In this document: piece after piece, positions 1 to 8,371 of the stretch
Numbering within the stretch: position 1 is the stretch's first letter
How the letters are laid out: every line of letters begins with the position of its first letter
Source of the DNA: Aerococcus sp. UBA6277
Lineage (GTDB): Bacteria; Bacillota; Bacilli; Lactobacillales; Aerococcaceae
Direction of reading: 5' to 3'
DNA length: 39,296 bases
Assembly: GCF_002440555.1 (NCBI RefSeq)
Contig: NZ_DJUR01000023.1
Span: 1 to 39,296 of the forward strand
The notes under the pieces: model-generated
What the model saw: the letters and a program-made list of their open reading frames with translations, nothing else
Database searches by the model: none
Told to the model about the DNA's origin: nothing
Made by a program: the position numbers and the translations under genes

Positions 1-104
1 CCTATTTGACGAAGAGCCCTTTTTACCTAATCCAACAATAATCTTAATATCGGGCTTCAAAAGTCAAACTTTTCCGACATTTACCAAAATACGGCAATGA
101 CTTT

Positions 105-226
105 CAGGAATTGTTCAGCTTTTTAAGATGTAAACGCCGACTTCACACCATGATATGGGACTATTTTTCTAGCAATTCCTGTCTGACCGCCATACATCAC
201 ATCCTGATTTTAAGGAAATGATAGGT
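105..226 (+). repeat. Interspersed hairpin element, copy 1
   Basis: Non-coding element in the stretch before pepF. Its arms CAGGAATTG (105-113) and CAATTCCTG (173-181) are perfect complements around a loop of about 59 nt. From 151 to 226 it aligns with 6215-6289, with about 61 of 76 positions identical by hand count and one gap. The shared tail contains TTTTAAGG and ends in ATGATAGGT. The left half is poorly conserved against the other copies. I see no ORF and no T-run that would make it a classic terminator. It could be a MITE-like repeat or a structured RNA or DNA element. The stretch 1-104 shows nothing I recognise. Confidence 0.6.
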
Positions 227-271
227 CAAGTATAGGCCAAAGGTCTATGTGTACAGTAAATTCTGAATGAT

Positions 272-300
272 TTGAAACAAATTGTAATCAAGAGTAAAAT
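272..300 (+). promoter_or_regulatory. Promoter of pepF
   Basis: A -35 box TTGAAA (272-277) and a -10 box TAAAAT (295-300) are separated by exactly 17 bp, about 50 bp before the pepF start. A weak CcpA-like 14-mer at 313-326 matches the cre consensus at 12 of 14 positions and is too poor to call. Confidence 0.6.
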
Positions 301-348
301 AGGAAAGAATAATGATAACGAAAACAAAACAAGAGGAGTGGGTTTTAA

Positions 349-2151
349 ATGAAATATAATGACACTTGGGATTTAGACGCCATGTATCAAGGCGGGGTTA
401 CAGGGGACGCCTTTCAAGAGGCACTTGAAACCCTAGTCCAAAAACGAGATGCCTTAATCAATGACATGCAGGCATTTGATATCCATGCACCAGGTGCACC
501 AGCAACTTTTGCGGATATTATTGATCAAGCTGACCAATACTTAAACCACTTCACCACTTTAATCACCTACGCCCAAATGGCATCTGATGCAGACATGCGT
601 AACGAGGCCGCTTCGGCAGCGATTAATAAGGTGGCGACTTTAAACCAGGATTATGAAATTGCCCGCAAAGGGTTAGATAAACAATTGGCTACCTTAAGCG
701 ATGCCGAATTTCAGAACTTTTTAGCGGAACCACGCTTGGCTGAAATTGCCTTCACCCTTGAGGAAGACCGTCGCGATGCGAAACGCCTGCTAGATGATCA
801 AGCGGAAGCCCTTTTGTCAGAATTACAAATCGACGGCTTATCTGGTTGGTCAAATACGTATTCTACGACGGCTTCAGTGATGACGATTTCGGTCGATTTA
901 GACGACGGCCACCACGATTATTCAGTGGGACAGGCGATGAATAATATGTACGCTGACCCAAATCCTGAAAACCGGGCAAAAATTTTCGCTGCTTGGGAAG
1001 AAACTTTTGCCCAATATGGACCAGTCTTCGCTGATATCTTAAACCATTTGGCTGGCTACCGGTTAACCACTCAAAAAGCTCATGGATACAATGATTTCAT
1101 GGAGGAACCACTAGAATATAACCGTATTAAAGCGGAAACCGTAGAAGCTATGTGGCAGGCAGTTGCGGACAATAAAGATACCTTTGTCCAATTTTTAAAC
1201 CGGAAAAAGGCTTTACTTGGTTTAGACGAATTGAACTGGCAAGATGTGGATGCGCCATTAGATTTCGAAGATACCAAGCCAACGACCTTCACTTACGATG
1301 AAGCGGCAGATTTTGTAGTAGAAAATTTTAGAACTTTTGGGGACAAGTTAGCAGACTTTGCCCAATCAGCTCTGGATAACCGTTGGATTGAGGCGGAAGA
1401 CCGTCCAGGCAAGCGCCCAGGTGGTTACTGTACAGAAACCATCAACGAAGATGAAACCCGTATCTTTATGACCTTTACAGGTTCAAGAAACGATACGTCA
1501 ACCTTGGCCCACGAATTGGGTCATGCCTTCCACTCTGACGTTTTAACTAGTGAAGCACCGTCTAACCAAGCATACGCTATGAATGTGGCGGAAACAGCAT
1601 CTACTTTTGCAGAAACAATTGTGGCCAACGCCAATTTAAAACAAGCCAAAAGTAAGTCTGAACGTCTACAATTATTGAACGCGAAAATGGAAAATGCCAT
1701 CGCGATGTTCATGAATATCCGGTCTCGTTTCTTATTTGAAACAGCCTTTTATACTGAGCGCCAAGATGGTTTTGTATCTGAAAGTCGCTTAAATGAATTG
1801 ATGACAGAAGCTCAAGAAGAAGCATTTGGTGGGGCAATCAATGATTTACACCCACATTTCTGGGCAAGTAAATTACACTTCTTCATCGATGATGTGCCAT
1901 TCTACAACTTCCCATATACATTTGGTTACATGTTTAGTTTAGGGATCTATGCGGAATACTTGAAAGCACCAGAAGGATTTGAAGAACGCTACATCGCCTT
2001 ATTGAAGGATACCGGACGTATGACCACTGAAGAGTTGGCTATGAAACACTTAGGGGCTGACCTAACTAAGCCAGATTTCTGGCAAGCAGCTATTGATTTG
2101 GCGGCATCAGACGTAAAAGAATTCTTAGCTGAATCGGAAGATTTAGTTTAA
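349..2151 (+). CDS. pepF: Oligoendopeptidase F (M3 family zinc metallopeptidase)
   Basis: This is a cytosolic zinc peptidase that trims short oligopeptides, for example those brought in by Opp systems. The 600-residue length is normal for PepF. The zinc site HELGHAFH starts at H388, with H388 and H392 as ligands and E389 as the general base. The third ligand is probably E415 in the segment NVAETAST. There is no signal peptide. An AAGAGGAG ribosome site precedes the ATG at 349. The gene is transcribed alone: it has its own promoter and a strong hairpin terminator just after the stop. Its 5' flank carries one copy of the interspersed hairpin element. The family call is firm; the exact peptide preference cannot be read from the sequence. 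Confidence 0.95.
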   Translation: MKYNDTWDLDAMYQGGVTGDAFQEALETLVQKRDALINDMQAFDIHAPGAPATFADIIDQADQYLNHFTTLITYAQMASDADMRNEAASAAINKVATLNQDYEIARKGLDKQLATLSDAEFQNFLAEPRLAEIAFTLEEDRRDAKRLLDDQAEALLSELQIDGLSGWSNTYSTTASVMTISVDLDDGHHDYSVGQAMNNMYADPNPENRAKIFAAWEETFAQYGPVFADILNHLAGYRLTTQKAHGYNDFMEEPLEYNRIKAETVEAMWQAVADNKDTFVQFLNRKKALLGLDELNWQDVDAPLDFEDTKPTTFTYDEAADFVVENFRTFGDKLADFAQSALDNRWIEAEDRPGKRPGGYCTETINEDETRIFMTFTGSRNDTSTLAHELGHAFHSDVLTSEAPSNQAYAMNVAETASTFAETIVANANLKQAKSKSERLQLLNAKMENAIAMFMNIRSRFLFETAFYTERQDGFVSESRLNELMTEAQEEAFGGAINDLHPHFWASKLHFFIDDVPFYNFPYTFGYMFSLGIYAEYLKAPEGFEERYIALLKDTGRMTTEELAMKHLGADLTKPDFWQAAIDLAASDVKEFLAESEDLV

Positions 2152-2173
2152 TAGACTATACAAACAAGTTTCT

Positions 2174-2212
2174 AAAAGCAGGTAGGGATATATTTCCTTT
2201 ACCTGCTTTTTA
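2174..2212 (+). terminator. Intrinsic terminator after pepF
   Basis: Arms AAAAGCAGGTA and TACCTGCTTTT pair perfectly, and the 3' arm runs straight into T residues. It lies about 20 nt after the pepF stop. Confidence 0.85.
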
Positions 2213-2295
2213 CAATATGCACAAACGTTGCGTGCTATAATTAACCTAATATTGAATTCAATTATAATCTTTGTGAAATTTATGGAGGTTGGAAA

Positions 2296-2709
2296 ATAAC
2301 AACCGCAGTCATTGCCACCAATATTGGCGATGTGGTGGGGTCACGTTTTGAACGGCATAATCACAAAAATAAAGACGTTGAATTGTTTACAAAAAAGAAC
2401 CATTTCACTGACAACACGGTCATGACTCTAGCAGTCGCTGACGCCATCATGGACACGTCAGCGCTAAAACTGGTTTTCGGCCAAGATGATGCGGCTATTG
2501 AAGCCTTATTAGAAGGGGATTCTTTTGAAGACGTCATCCGACACGGTATACCAGTGGGCAGGGATTCAGATACAATCGCGTCTATGGCTGGGGCCATTGC
2601 CCCCGTTTATTACAAAGATATTCCGGATGAGCTAGTGGTTCAGATATTAACCTATTTGACGGATGATTTAAGGGCGAGTTTCACTAAATGGCAATCAATT
2701 GTTGGCTAG
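2296..2709 (+). pseudogene. Decayed ADP-ribosylglycohydrolase family gene (internal deletion, lost ATG)
   Basis: The product matches both ends of the ADP-ribosylglycohydrolase (DraG/ARH) family but lacks the middle. The N-terminal motif IGDVVGSRFE and the segment FTDNTVMTLAVA are followed after only a few residues by the C-terminal block GRDSDTIASMAGAIA. Family members usually have about 250 residues; here about 137 codons are left, so roughly 110-130 are missing. Two metal-site motifs look damaged: TDDT is TDNT, and the usual GGDSDT is GRDSDT. Where the start should be, 7 nt after GGAGG (2284-2288), the codon is ATA (2296). The next in-frame candidate is GTG at 2332, which would cut into the first motif. 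An active enzyme is very unlikely. A shortened, still expressed product cannot be excluded because the frame is open. Confidence 0.8.
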
Positions 2710-2730
2710 AGAAAGGAGTGTGTGATTTTC

Positions 2731-3327
2731 ATGACTAAATCAACCATTTTTGACGAAATCAAACAAGAAATTATCGACGATCCTTATAACAAGGATTATA
2801 CCGACCGCGGGATTGAGCCTGTTTTCTATGCTTCAAAAAATGCCCGAATAGCCATTATCGGCCAAGCACCAGGTAAGAAAGTAGAGGAAACACAAATATT
2901 CTGGAATGACCAGTCGGGAGACCGGTTAAGAGATTGGATGGGGATTTCTAGGGATCTATTCTATGAAACGGATTTGATTGCCCAGTTACCCATGGATTTC
3001 TATTATCCAGGTAAGGCCAAAACGGGGGATAAGCCACCAAGAAAGGCGTTCGCAGACAAGTTTCACCCGCAAATTATAAAGGAAATGCCCAATCTAGAAA
3101 CCATTATCTTGATTGGAAATTATTCACAGAAACATTACTTGGGAAAAGACCGGCGGAAAAACCTGACCGAAACAGTTAGACATTACAAGGATTATTTACC
3201 AGATTATTTTCCTTTAGTCCATCCTTCACCTTTAAACCAACGGTGGCTGAAGAAGAATCCTTGGTTTGAGACAGATGTACTACCTGATTTTAAAGAGATG
3301 ATACAGACGTATATCAAGGAGGGTTAG
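2731..3327 (+). CDS. Uracil-DNA glycosylase superfamily protein
   Basis: This 198-residue protein has the uracil-DNA glycosylase fold. The segment IIGQAPGKK (GQAPG at about 44-48) matches the first active-site motif of the family-4/5-like glycosylases and relatives. The segment LVHPSPLNQRW near the C-terminus matches the second motif, with its histidine. The four-cysteine iron-sulfur ligand set of family 4 enzymes is absent, so it belongs to the cluster-free branch often annotated only as uracil-DNA glycosylase family protein. Uracil excision from DNA is inferred from the fold. I chose ATG at 2731, 12 nt from AAAGGAG; a GTG at 2722 is only 3 nt away. The DUF1801 gene follows 3 nt after the stop, which suggests co-transcription. 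Confidence 0.8.
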   Translation: MTKSTIFDEIKQEIIDDPYNKDYTDRGIEPVFYASKNARIAIIGQAPGKKVEETQIFWNDQSGDRLRDWMGISRDLFYETDLIAQLPMDFYYPGKAKTGDKPPRKAFADKFHPQIIKEMPNLETIILIGNYSQKHYLGKDRRKNLTETVRHYKDYLPDYFPLVHPSPLNQRWLKKNPWFETDVLPDFKEMIQTYIKEG

Positions 3328-3330
3328 CTA

Positions 3331-3678
3331 ATGGACCAGATACCAACAATCGATGACTATATTGCAGATCAAGCAGACGATGTCCAAGCTATTTTAAGGA
3401 AGTTGCGACATAAGCTAGCATCGGCATTACCAGTTTGTCAGGAGAAAATTTCCTATGGCATGCCAACCCTTTTTGACAAGAAGGTGGTTATATACTACGC
3501 GGCCAACAAGCGCCACCTGGGGATTTATCCATTCCCGAAAACGATTGATGTTTTTGGGGATAAGATTTCAGACTATAGGTCAGCTAAAGGGACCTTACAA
3601 TTTCCCTATGATTCAGATATTCCATATGACTTAATTGTTGAATTAGCGGTTTACAACTATCAACAGCAAAAATATTAA
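3331..3678 (+). CDS. DUF1801 (YdhG-like) family protein
   Basis: This 115-residue soluble protein carries a DUF1801 domain over nearly its whole length. Recognisable blocks are EKISYGMPT near residue 40, then HLGIYPFP, and the C-terminal YRSAKGTLQFP followed by IPYDLI. Some relatives are called iron chaperones by distant similarity to frataxin-like folds, but no function is established that I could assign here. The gene starts 3 nt after the glycosylase-like gene and is followed 14 nt later by the MFS exporter, so the three probably share one transcript. No membrane segments or signal peptide are present. The family assignment is fairly safe; the role is unknown. Confidence 0.75.
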   Translation: MDQIPTIDDYIADQADDVQAILRKLRHKLASALPVCQEKISYGMPTLFDKKVVIYYAANKRHLGIYPFPKTIDVFGDKISDYRSAKGTLQFPYDSDIPYDLIVELAVYNYQQQKY

Positions 3679-3692
3679 TACGGAGGCAAGTC

Positions 3693-4973
3693 ATGGCAGA
3701 GATAGGTAAAAAGTTTTGGGGTTATACCAAAGAAGAGTGGTCGTGGGTTTTACAGGATATTGGAAATTCAGCTTATTCCTTAGTCATCACATCGACACTA
3801 TTTCCTTTGTTTTATAAGGAAATCGCAGAAGGGGCGGGGGTTTTGGACGCAGATTCAACAGCCTACCTGTCTTATGCCAATTCTATCGGGACGGCTTTAG
3901 TAGGCTTGATGTCACCGATTTTAGGGTCAATTGCTGAATATCGAGGTTTTAGAAAACCCTTGTTTACGATTGGGACTTTATTAGGGATTATTTCCGTATT
4001 ATTAATGGCCTTCACGCCAGGTGGGACATGGGGGATTGTTTGGTTGATCCTATTAATCTTATATGTTTTATCCAATATCGGATTTTCATCGTCAAATGTC
4101 TTTTATGATGCTTCACTGCTTGATGTAACGGGGAAAACCCGGATGTCTCGCGTATCTTCAATGGGTTACGGTATGGGCTACATAGGGTCTTGTGTGCCAT
4201 TTTTATTATATTTAGTCTTTATGTTAAATATCGATGCTATGCCATTTACCCTAGATTGGTTAACCAGAGCAGCCTTTGTATTAACCGCTATTTGGTGGTT
4301 TGCCTTTACTATTCCTTATTGGCAAAATGTTCAACAAAAATCGTGGATTACCCCAAGTCCAAGACCCATCCGCGATTCCTTTAAACGGGTGAAAAATACC
4401 ATCAAAGACATGGCTCAATACCGTCAGTTATTTATTTTCCTATTGGCTTATTTCTTATATATCGACGGGGTAGGGACGATTATTTCGATGGCAACGGCTG
4501 TAGCAACTGACATAGGGATTGAAGCGACAGTCCTTGTAGTGGTCTTATTGATTGTTCAAATTGTGGCCTTTCCATTCACTGTATTATACGGGCAATTGGC
4601 CAAACGATTCGGGGACAAGAAAATGATCTATGTAGGGATTGTGACTTATATCATCATTTGTATCTATGCCTTGAGTATGGAAACAGCGACTGATTTCTTT
4701 ATACTAGCTTGTATGGTCGGGACGGCTCAAGGTGGCTTACAAGCCTTGTCACGTTCTATGTTTGGAAAATTAGTACCAGAAGGCAAAACGAATGAATTCT
4801 TCGGCATCTACAATGTCTTTGGGAAATTCTCTTCTATTATCGGGACAACCTTACTAGGGATTATCACCCAAATGACGGGCAACTCCGTGAATGGGGTCTT
4901 TGGTTTGATTATTCTCTTTATTATCGGGGGTGCATTGTTACTTGGCGTCAAAGAAGACGGGGTGAAAGGGTAA
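3693..4973 (+). CDS. MFS transporter, UMF1/Atg22-like family
   Basis: A 426-residue integral membrane protein with about 11-12 hydrophobic segments spread along its length. The N-terminal block WSWVLQDIGNSAYSLVI, the later NVFYDASLLDV and the C-terminal half with GTAQGGLQALSRSMFGKL and NEFFGIYNVFGK are typical of the UMF1 group of the major facilitator superfamily. That group is related to the yeast vacuolar amino-acid effluxer Atg22. Bacterial members are uncharacterised exporters, so the substrate is unknown. The start has a clean CGGAGG site. The gene ends a short operon and is followed by a bidirectional terminator facing the minus-strand reductase gene. Confidence 0.85.
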   Translation: MAEIGKKFWGYTKEEWSWVLQDIGNSAYSLVITSTLFPLFYKEIAEGAGVLDADSTAYLSYANSIGTALVGLMSPILGSIAEYRGFRKPLFTIGTLLGIISVLLMAFTPGGTWGIVWLILLILYVLSNIGFSSSNVFYDASLLDVTGKTRMSRVSSMGYGMGYIGSCVPFLLYLVFMLNIDAMPFTLDWLTRAAFVLTAIWWFAFTIPYWQNVQQKSWITPSPRPIRDSFKRVKNTIKDMAQYRQLFIFLLAYFLYIDGVGTIISMATAVATDIGIEATVLVVVLLIVQIVAFPFTVLYGQLAKRFGDKKMIYVGIVTYIIICIYALSMETATDFFILACMVGTAQGGLQALSRSMFGKLVPEGKTNEFFGIYNVFGKFSSIIGTTLLGIITQMTGNSVNGVFGLIILFIIGGALLLGVKEDGVKG

Positions 4974-4994
4974 TCTTTTGGTCATAACAAAAGG

Positions 4995-5035
4995 AAAAAC
5001 TGGTGTCACGTTTAATAGTGACCACCAGTTTTTTT
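4995..5035. terminator. Bidirectional terminator between convergent genes
   Basis: The hairpin pairs AAAACTGGTG and CAC on the left with GTG and CACCAGTTTT on the right, flanked by A-run and T-run. It can serve both the MFS gene on the plus strand and the hydroquinone reductase gene on the minus strand. Confidence 0.8.
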
Positions 5036-5067
5036 CGTATTGGCTTGTTTAATTTCTTGCAGTCACC

Positions 5068-6024
5068 TTAGATGTCTAAAGAGATTGCCGGACCCGCTGG
5101 AATAATACCGTTCGGGTTGATTGTTGGATGGCTACCGTAGTAGTGGTGTTGGATGTGGTAGAAATCAACTGTATCAGAAATACCTGCAATGTTGTAGATT
5201 TCACGGGTATAACGCCATACATTTTCAAAGTCTGTTAAGTGCTTGATATTGCACTTGAAGTGACCGTAGTAGACATGTTCGAAACGGATTAAGGTTGGGA
5301 ACAAGCGGATGTCAGATGTAGTTAATTTGTCACCTAATAAGAATTTTTTGTCAGCTAGGATACCGTCTAATTTTTCTAAGGCATCAAATACATGACCAAC
5401 TTCTTCTTCATAAACAGCTTGGTCTGTCGCAAAACCAGCTTTGTAAACACCGTTGTTGATGTTTGGATAGACAAAGTCATCCATTTCTTTGATTTGGTCG
5501 CGCAATTCTTCAGGGTAGTAATCACCTTCAATGGCACCAATTTCGTCAAAGGCTGAGTTTAACATCAACATAATTTCAGATGATTCGTTGTTAACGATGG
5601 TATCTTTTTCTTTGTCGTATAAAACAGGTACAGTTACACGTCCAGTATAGGTAGGGTCTGCATGTGTGTAAACTTGGTGCAAGAAGTCAGCGTTTAAAAT
5701 TGGGTCAGCAATCACACCTTGGTCTGGTGCAAATGTCCAGCCGTTTTCCAACATGATTGGATTTACGATAGAAATAGAAATCATGTCTTCCAAGCCTTTT
5801 AATTTACGCATCATCAAGGTGCGACTAGCCCACGGACACGCTAGTGATACATATAAGTGGTAACGTCCAGCTTCAGCCTTAAACCCACCTTCACCTGTTG
5901 GACCTGGTGAACCGTCAGTGGTGATCCAGTTTCTGAATTGTGAATCTTTACGGACAAAGCGACCACCTGTTGATTTTGTGTCATACCATTGGTCTTTCCA
6001 AACGCCGTCTACTAATAATCCCAT
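5068..6024 (-). CDS. Glutathionyl-hydroquinone reductase (Xi-class GST, YqjG/ECM4 family)
   Basis: This 318-residue cytosolic enzyme belongs to the Xi-class glutathione transferases, which reduce glutathionyl-hydroquinones and related conjugates. The N-terminal thioredoxin-like domain contains the catalytic motif SLACPWASR with Cys63. The family-specific N-terminal GRFVRKDSQFRNWIT and the all-alpha C-terminal half, with LTTSDIRLFPTLIRFEHVYYGHFKCN, are both present. Length is normal for the family (about 310-330). The start ATG at 6024 follows AAAAGGAG on the minus strand. The gene stands alone behind a good promoter and ends at a shared terminator. In a Gram-positive host the physiological thiol could differ from glutathione; this is not decidable here. 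Confidence 0.9.
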   Translation of the reverse strand: MGLLVDGVWKDQWYDTKSTGGRFVRKDSQFRNWITTDGSPGPTGEGGFKAEAGRYHLYVSLACPWASRTLMMRKLKGLEDMISISIVNPIMLENGWTFAPDQGVIADPILNADFLHQVYTHADPTYTGRVTVPVLYDKEKDTIVNNESSEIMLMLNSAFDEIGAIEGDYYPEELRDQIKEMDDFVYPNINNGVYKAGFATDQAVYEEEVGHVFDALEKLDGILADKKFLLGDKLTTSDIRLFPTLIRFEHVYYGHFKCNIKHLTDFENVWRYTREIYNIAGISDTVDFYHIQHHYYGSHPTINPNGIIPAGPAISLDI

Positions 6025-6075
6025 AATACATCTCCTTTTAGAAGTGATAATTCGATTTCAAAATAATATACCACT

Positions 6076-6104
6076 ATTGTAATATAGACGACTGTATTTC
6101 TCAA
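6076..6104 (-). promoter_or_regulatory. Promoter of the hydroquinone reductase gene
   Basis: On the minus strand TTGAGA (6104-6099) and TACAAT (6081-6076) are separated by 17 bp, about 50 bp before the ATG. It lies between the gene and hairpin element copy 2. Confidence 0.6.
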
Positions 6105-6166
6105 ATGATAGGGGTTGATGGGAAAATAAATTAACCTCTTCTGTTACCACTACAAGTCGAATTCTA

Positions 6167-6289
6167 CAGGGCAGACAGGTGTCTGCTTCAGAATAATTTG
6201 CATCACACTTTGTGTGATACGGCACTATTCTTCCAGCATTACCTATCCGAGCGCCCTGAATCATATCCTATTTTAAGGCAATGATAGGT
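6167..6289 (+). repeat. Interspersed hairpin element, copy 2
   Basis: Non-coding element between two divergent genes. The apical module 6186-6236 contains nested stems: AGAATA (6190-6195) with TATTCT (6226-6231), and ATCACAC (6202-6208) with GTGTGAT (6212-6218) around a 3-nt loop. Outer arms CAGGGC (6167-6172) and GCCCTG (6253-6258), plus AGGT with ACCT, extend the hairpin. The 51-nt module recurs inverted at 25715-25765 with few mismatches, and the right half with its tail recurs at 151-226. The rest of the gap 6025-6460 holds the minus-strand promoter and a TATACT at 6385-6390 that may serve folC; its -35 box is unclear. Confidence 0.7.
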
Positions 6290-6460
6290 AGTTAAGAGAC
6301 CGAGGGTATATTATTTTTTTACTTATTATAGTTCTTGAATAATTAAATTCACTTTCCTTGGATGACTATCAATTGAAAGTTAGCTATACTTAATTAAACT
6401 AGTTTTTTGTTAAACTGAAAATAGACAATTTTCAAAATATCATGGAAAGAGGCTTAACCA

Positions 6461-7738
6461 TTGCGATACGAATCACTTCAAGCAAAGTTGCCCCTAGCAC
6501 CCGCGGGCGAAATGGTGTTAGGACTAGCGTCAATGAAACAATTAATGGCGCACTTTAACCACCCAGAAAATCAACTCCCAACCATTCATATCGCAGGCAC
6601 TAATGGCAAAGGGTCTACGGCAAAAATGTTGGCGACAATCTTACAGGAAGCAGGCTACAAAGTTGGCTTGTTCAGCTCACCGTCATTAGTAGACTTTAAC
6701 GAGCGCATTCAAATCAACGGTCAGCCAATAAGTGACGACCAATTGATGGCGCAAGTTGACCGGATGACGAAAGCACTAGGGCCGGATGAATATTACACCG
6801 AGTTTGAAGTCTTTACCGGACTTGCTTGGTTGACCTTTGAGGCAAATCAAATAGATTTTGTCGTCTTAGAAGTTGGTTTAGGGGGTAGATTGGACGCGAC
6901 TAATATCATCGAGCGACCACTTCTGACAGCCATCACCAAAATTGCCTTGGATCATCAGGAAATTCTTGGCGACACCTTGGGCGAAATTGCAGGTGAAAAG
7001 GCAGGAATTCTGAAAGATGGTATACCTCTCGTCTTATACCCACAAGTTGATGAAGCTAAGAGGGCAATCCTTCAAAAAGCTGACCAGCTGAAAGTGCCGG
7101 TACATGAAGTCAACCCAAGTGATATTGGCCAAATAGTAGTCAACCAACAAGGGCATCCATCATTTGATTACAAAGGGCAAAGGTATACCCTTAATCTACA
7201 AGCCCCTTATCAGGTCAATAATGCAGCCTTGGTCCTTGAAATAATAGATGTATTAAAAGGTTTGGGTGTTTTTATTTCTGGACAAGCAATTAAGCAAGGT
7301 CTAGCAACCGTCACTTGGCCAGCTCGATTTGAAAAGATTGCGTCTGAACCCGATATTATTATCGACGGGTCGCATAATATGGATGGGATATTGTCCTTGA
7401 AAGAAGCGATTTTAACCCATTATCCAGCTTCAAAAGTGGGCAAAAGGATAGCGATTATGGGCATGTTGGCAGATAAAGATGTGGTCCATGTGGTGAAAGA
7501 AATTACGCCCATTTTTCAAGAAATCATTACCGTAACACCGCATTCAAATCGGGCTTTACCGGCTGACCAGTTGGCTGATATGATTGCAGAAAGTGGAACG
7601 AAAGTGCAAGTGGCTGAATCAGATCCAGTAGCCTTACAAATGGCCTTACAACAATTAGATAAAGAAGACATTTTATGTATATTTGGGTCCTTCTACTTTG
7701 TGGGCTATTTACGGGACATCATCAAAAATCGGCTATAA
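6461..7738 (+). CDS. folC: Bifunctional folylpolyglutamate / dihydrofolate synthase
   Basis: A 425-residue Mur-ligase-family enzyme that adds glutamate to dihydropteroate and to reduced folates, using ATP. The P-loop GTNGKGS lies at 46-52, followed by the family blocks LFSSPSLVDFNERI, EVGLGGRLDATN and the C-terminal half with PARFEKI and DGSHNMDG. The translation start is TTG at 6461, 8 nt behind AAAGAGG; no ATG fits better, and the protein begins with the usual MRYESLQAKL-like segment. It heads a five-gene folate operon. The intergenic space in front holds a hairpin repeat. It could be annotated as dihydrofolate synthase only, but with a single copy in the operon the bifunctional role is the simplest reading. 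Confidence 0.92.
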   Translation: MRYESLQAKLPLAPAGEMVLGLASMKQLMAHFNHPENQLPTIHIAGTNGKGSTAKMLATILQEAGYKVGLFSSPSLVDFNERIQINGQPISDDQLMAQVDRMTKALGPDEYYTEFEVFTGLAWLTFEANQIDFVVLEVGLGGRLDATNIIERPLLTAITKIALDHQEILGDTLGEIAGEKAGILKDGIPLVLYPQVDEAKRAILQKADQLKVPVHEVNPSDIGQIVVNQQGHPSFDYKGQRYTLNLQAPYQVNNAALVLEIIDVLKGLGVFISGQAIKQGLATVTWPARFEKIASEPDIIIDGSHNMDGILSLKEAILTHYPASKVGKRIAIMGMLADKDVVHVVKEITPIFQEIITVTPHSNRALPADQLADMIAESGTKVQVAESDPVALQMALQQLDKEDILCIFGSFYFVGYLRDIIKNRL

Positions 7739-7783
7739 GCATTATAAAGAGTGTTCAATATTAATTAAGAAAAGGTGACAATA

Positions 7784-8338
7784 ATGGATATGGAAAGAAT
7801 TGAAAAGGCAGTACGGGAGATACTGCTTGCAGTTGGCGAAAACCCGGACCGCGAAGGACTTGTTGAAACGCCAGAACGGGTAGCCAAAATGTATGCGGAA
7901 ATATTTGACGGGCTAAATCGAGACCCTAGAATCCACACAGAAAAAACCTTTTCTGAATCAGCATCAGAATTTGTCTTGGTGAAGGATATTCCCTTCCACT
8001 CAACATGTGAACACCATCTATTACCAGTGATTGGGCAAGCGCATGTAGCCTATATTCCAAAAGACGGGCAGGTTATTGGCCTATCTAAATTGGCACGGAT
8101 TGTCGAAGATTTTGCCTTGAGACCGCAATTACAAGAACGGTTAACCAACCAAGTGGCGGACGTTTTAGCGGAAGAATTAGGGGCAGAAGGCGTATTTGTC
8201 GTGTTAGAAGCAGAACACATGTGCATGACTTTACGAGGCATCAAGAAACCAGGTGCTAAGACGGTCACTTACGCAACCCGTGGCACATACACTGACCGCG
8301 GTCGCCGGCAAGAAGTTTTAGATATGATGAATTTATAG
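7784..8338 (+). CDS. folE: GTP cyclohydrolase I
   Basis: Catalyses the first step of folate synthesis, GTP to 7,8-dihydroneopterin triphosphate. The 184-residue length is standard for the short bacterial form. Zinc ligands are visible as C75 and H78 in [10 protein letters not shown] and C147 in HMCMTLRG. The family signatures [21 protein letters not shown] and [13 protein letters not shown] are intact. I start at ATG 7784, about 7 nt after AAAAGGTG; a GTG at 7775 would overlap the ribosome site. The gene sits 45 nt after folC and 33 nt before folP, in one transcript. Confidence 0.95.
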   Translation: MDMERIEKAVREILLAVGENPDREGLVETPERVAKMYAEIFDGLNRDPRIHTEKTFSESASEFVLVKDIPFHSTCEHHLLPVIGQAHVAYIPKDGQVIGLSKLARIVEDFALRPQLQERLTNQVADVLAEELGAEGVFVVLEAEHMCMTLRGIKKPGAKTVTYATRGTYTDRGRRQEVLDMMNL

Positions 8339-8371
8339 TGGATGCAGTGACCATAGAAAGTTTGTGACGAG

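Noticed and set aside
6058..6264. 68-codon minus-strand frame in the folC upstream region
   Set aside because: It lies across a promoter and hairpin element copy 2; composition is not protein-like and no ribosome site is present.
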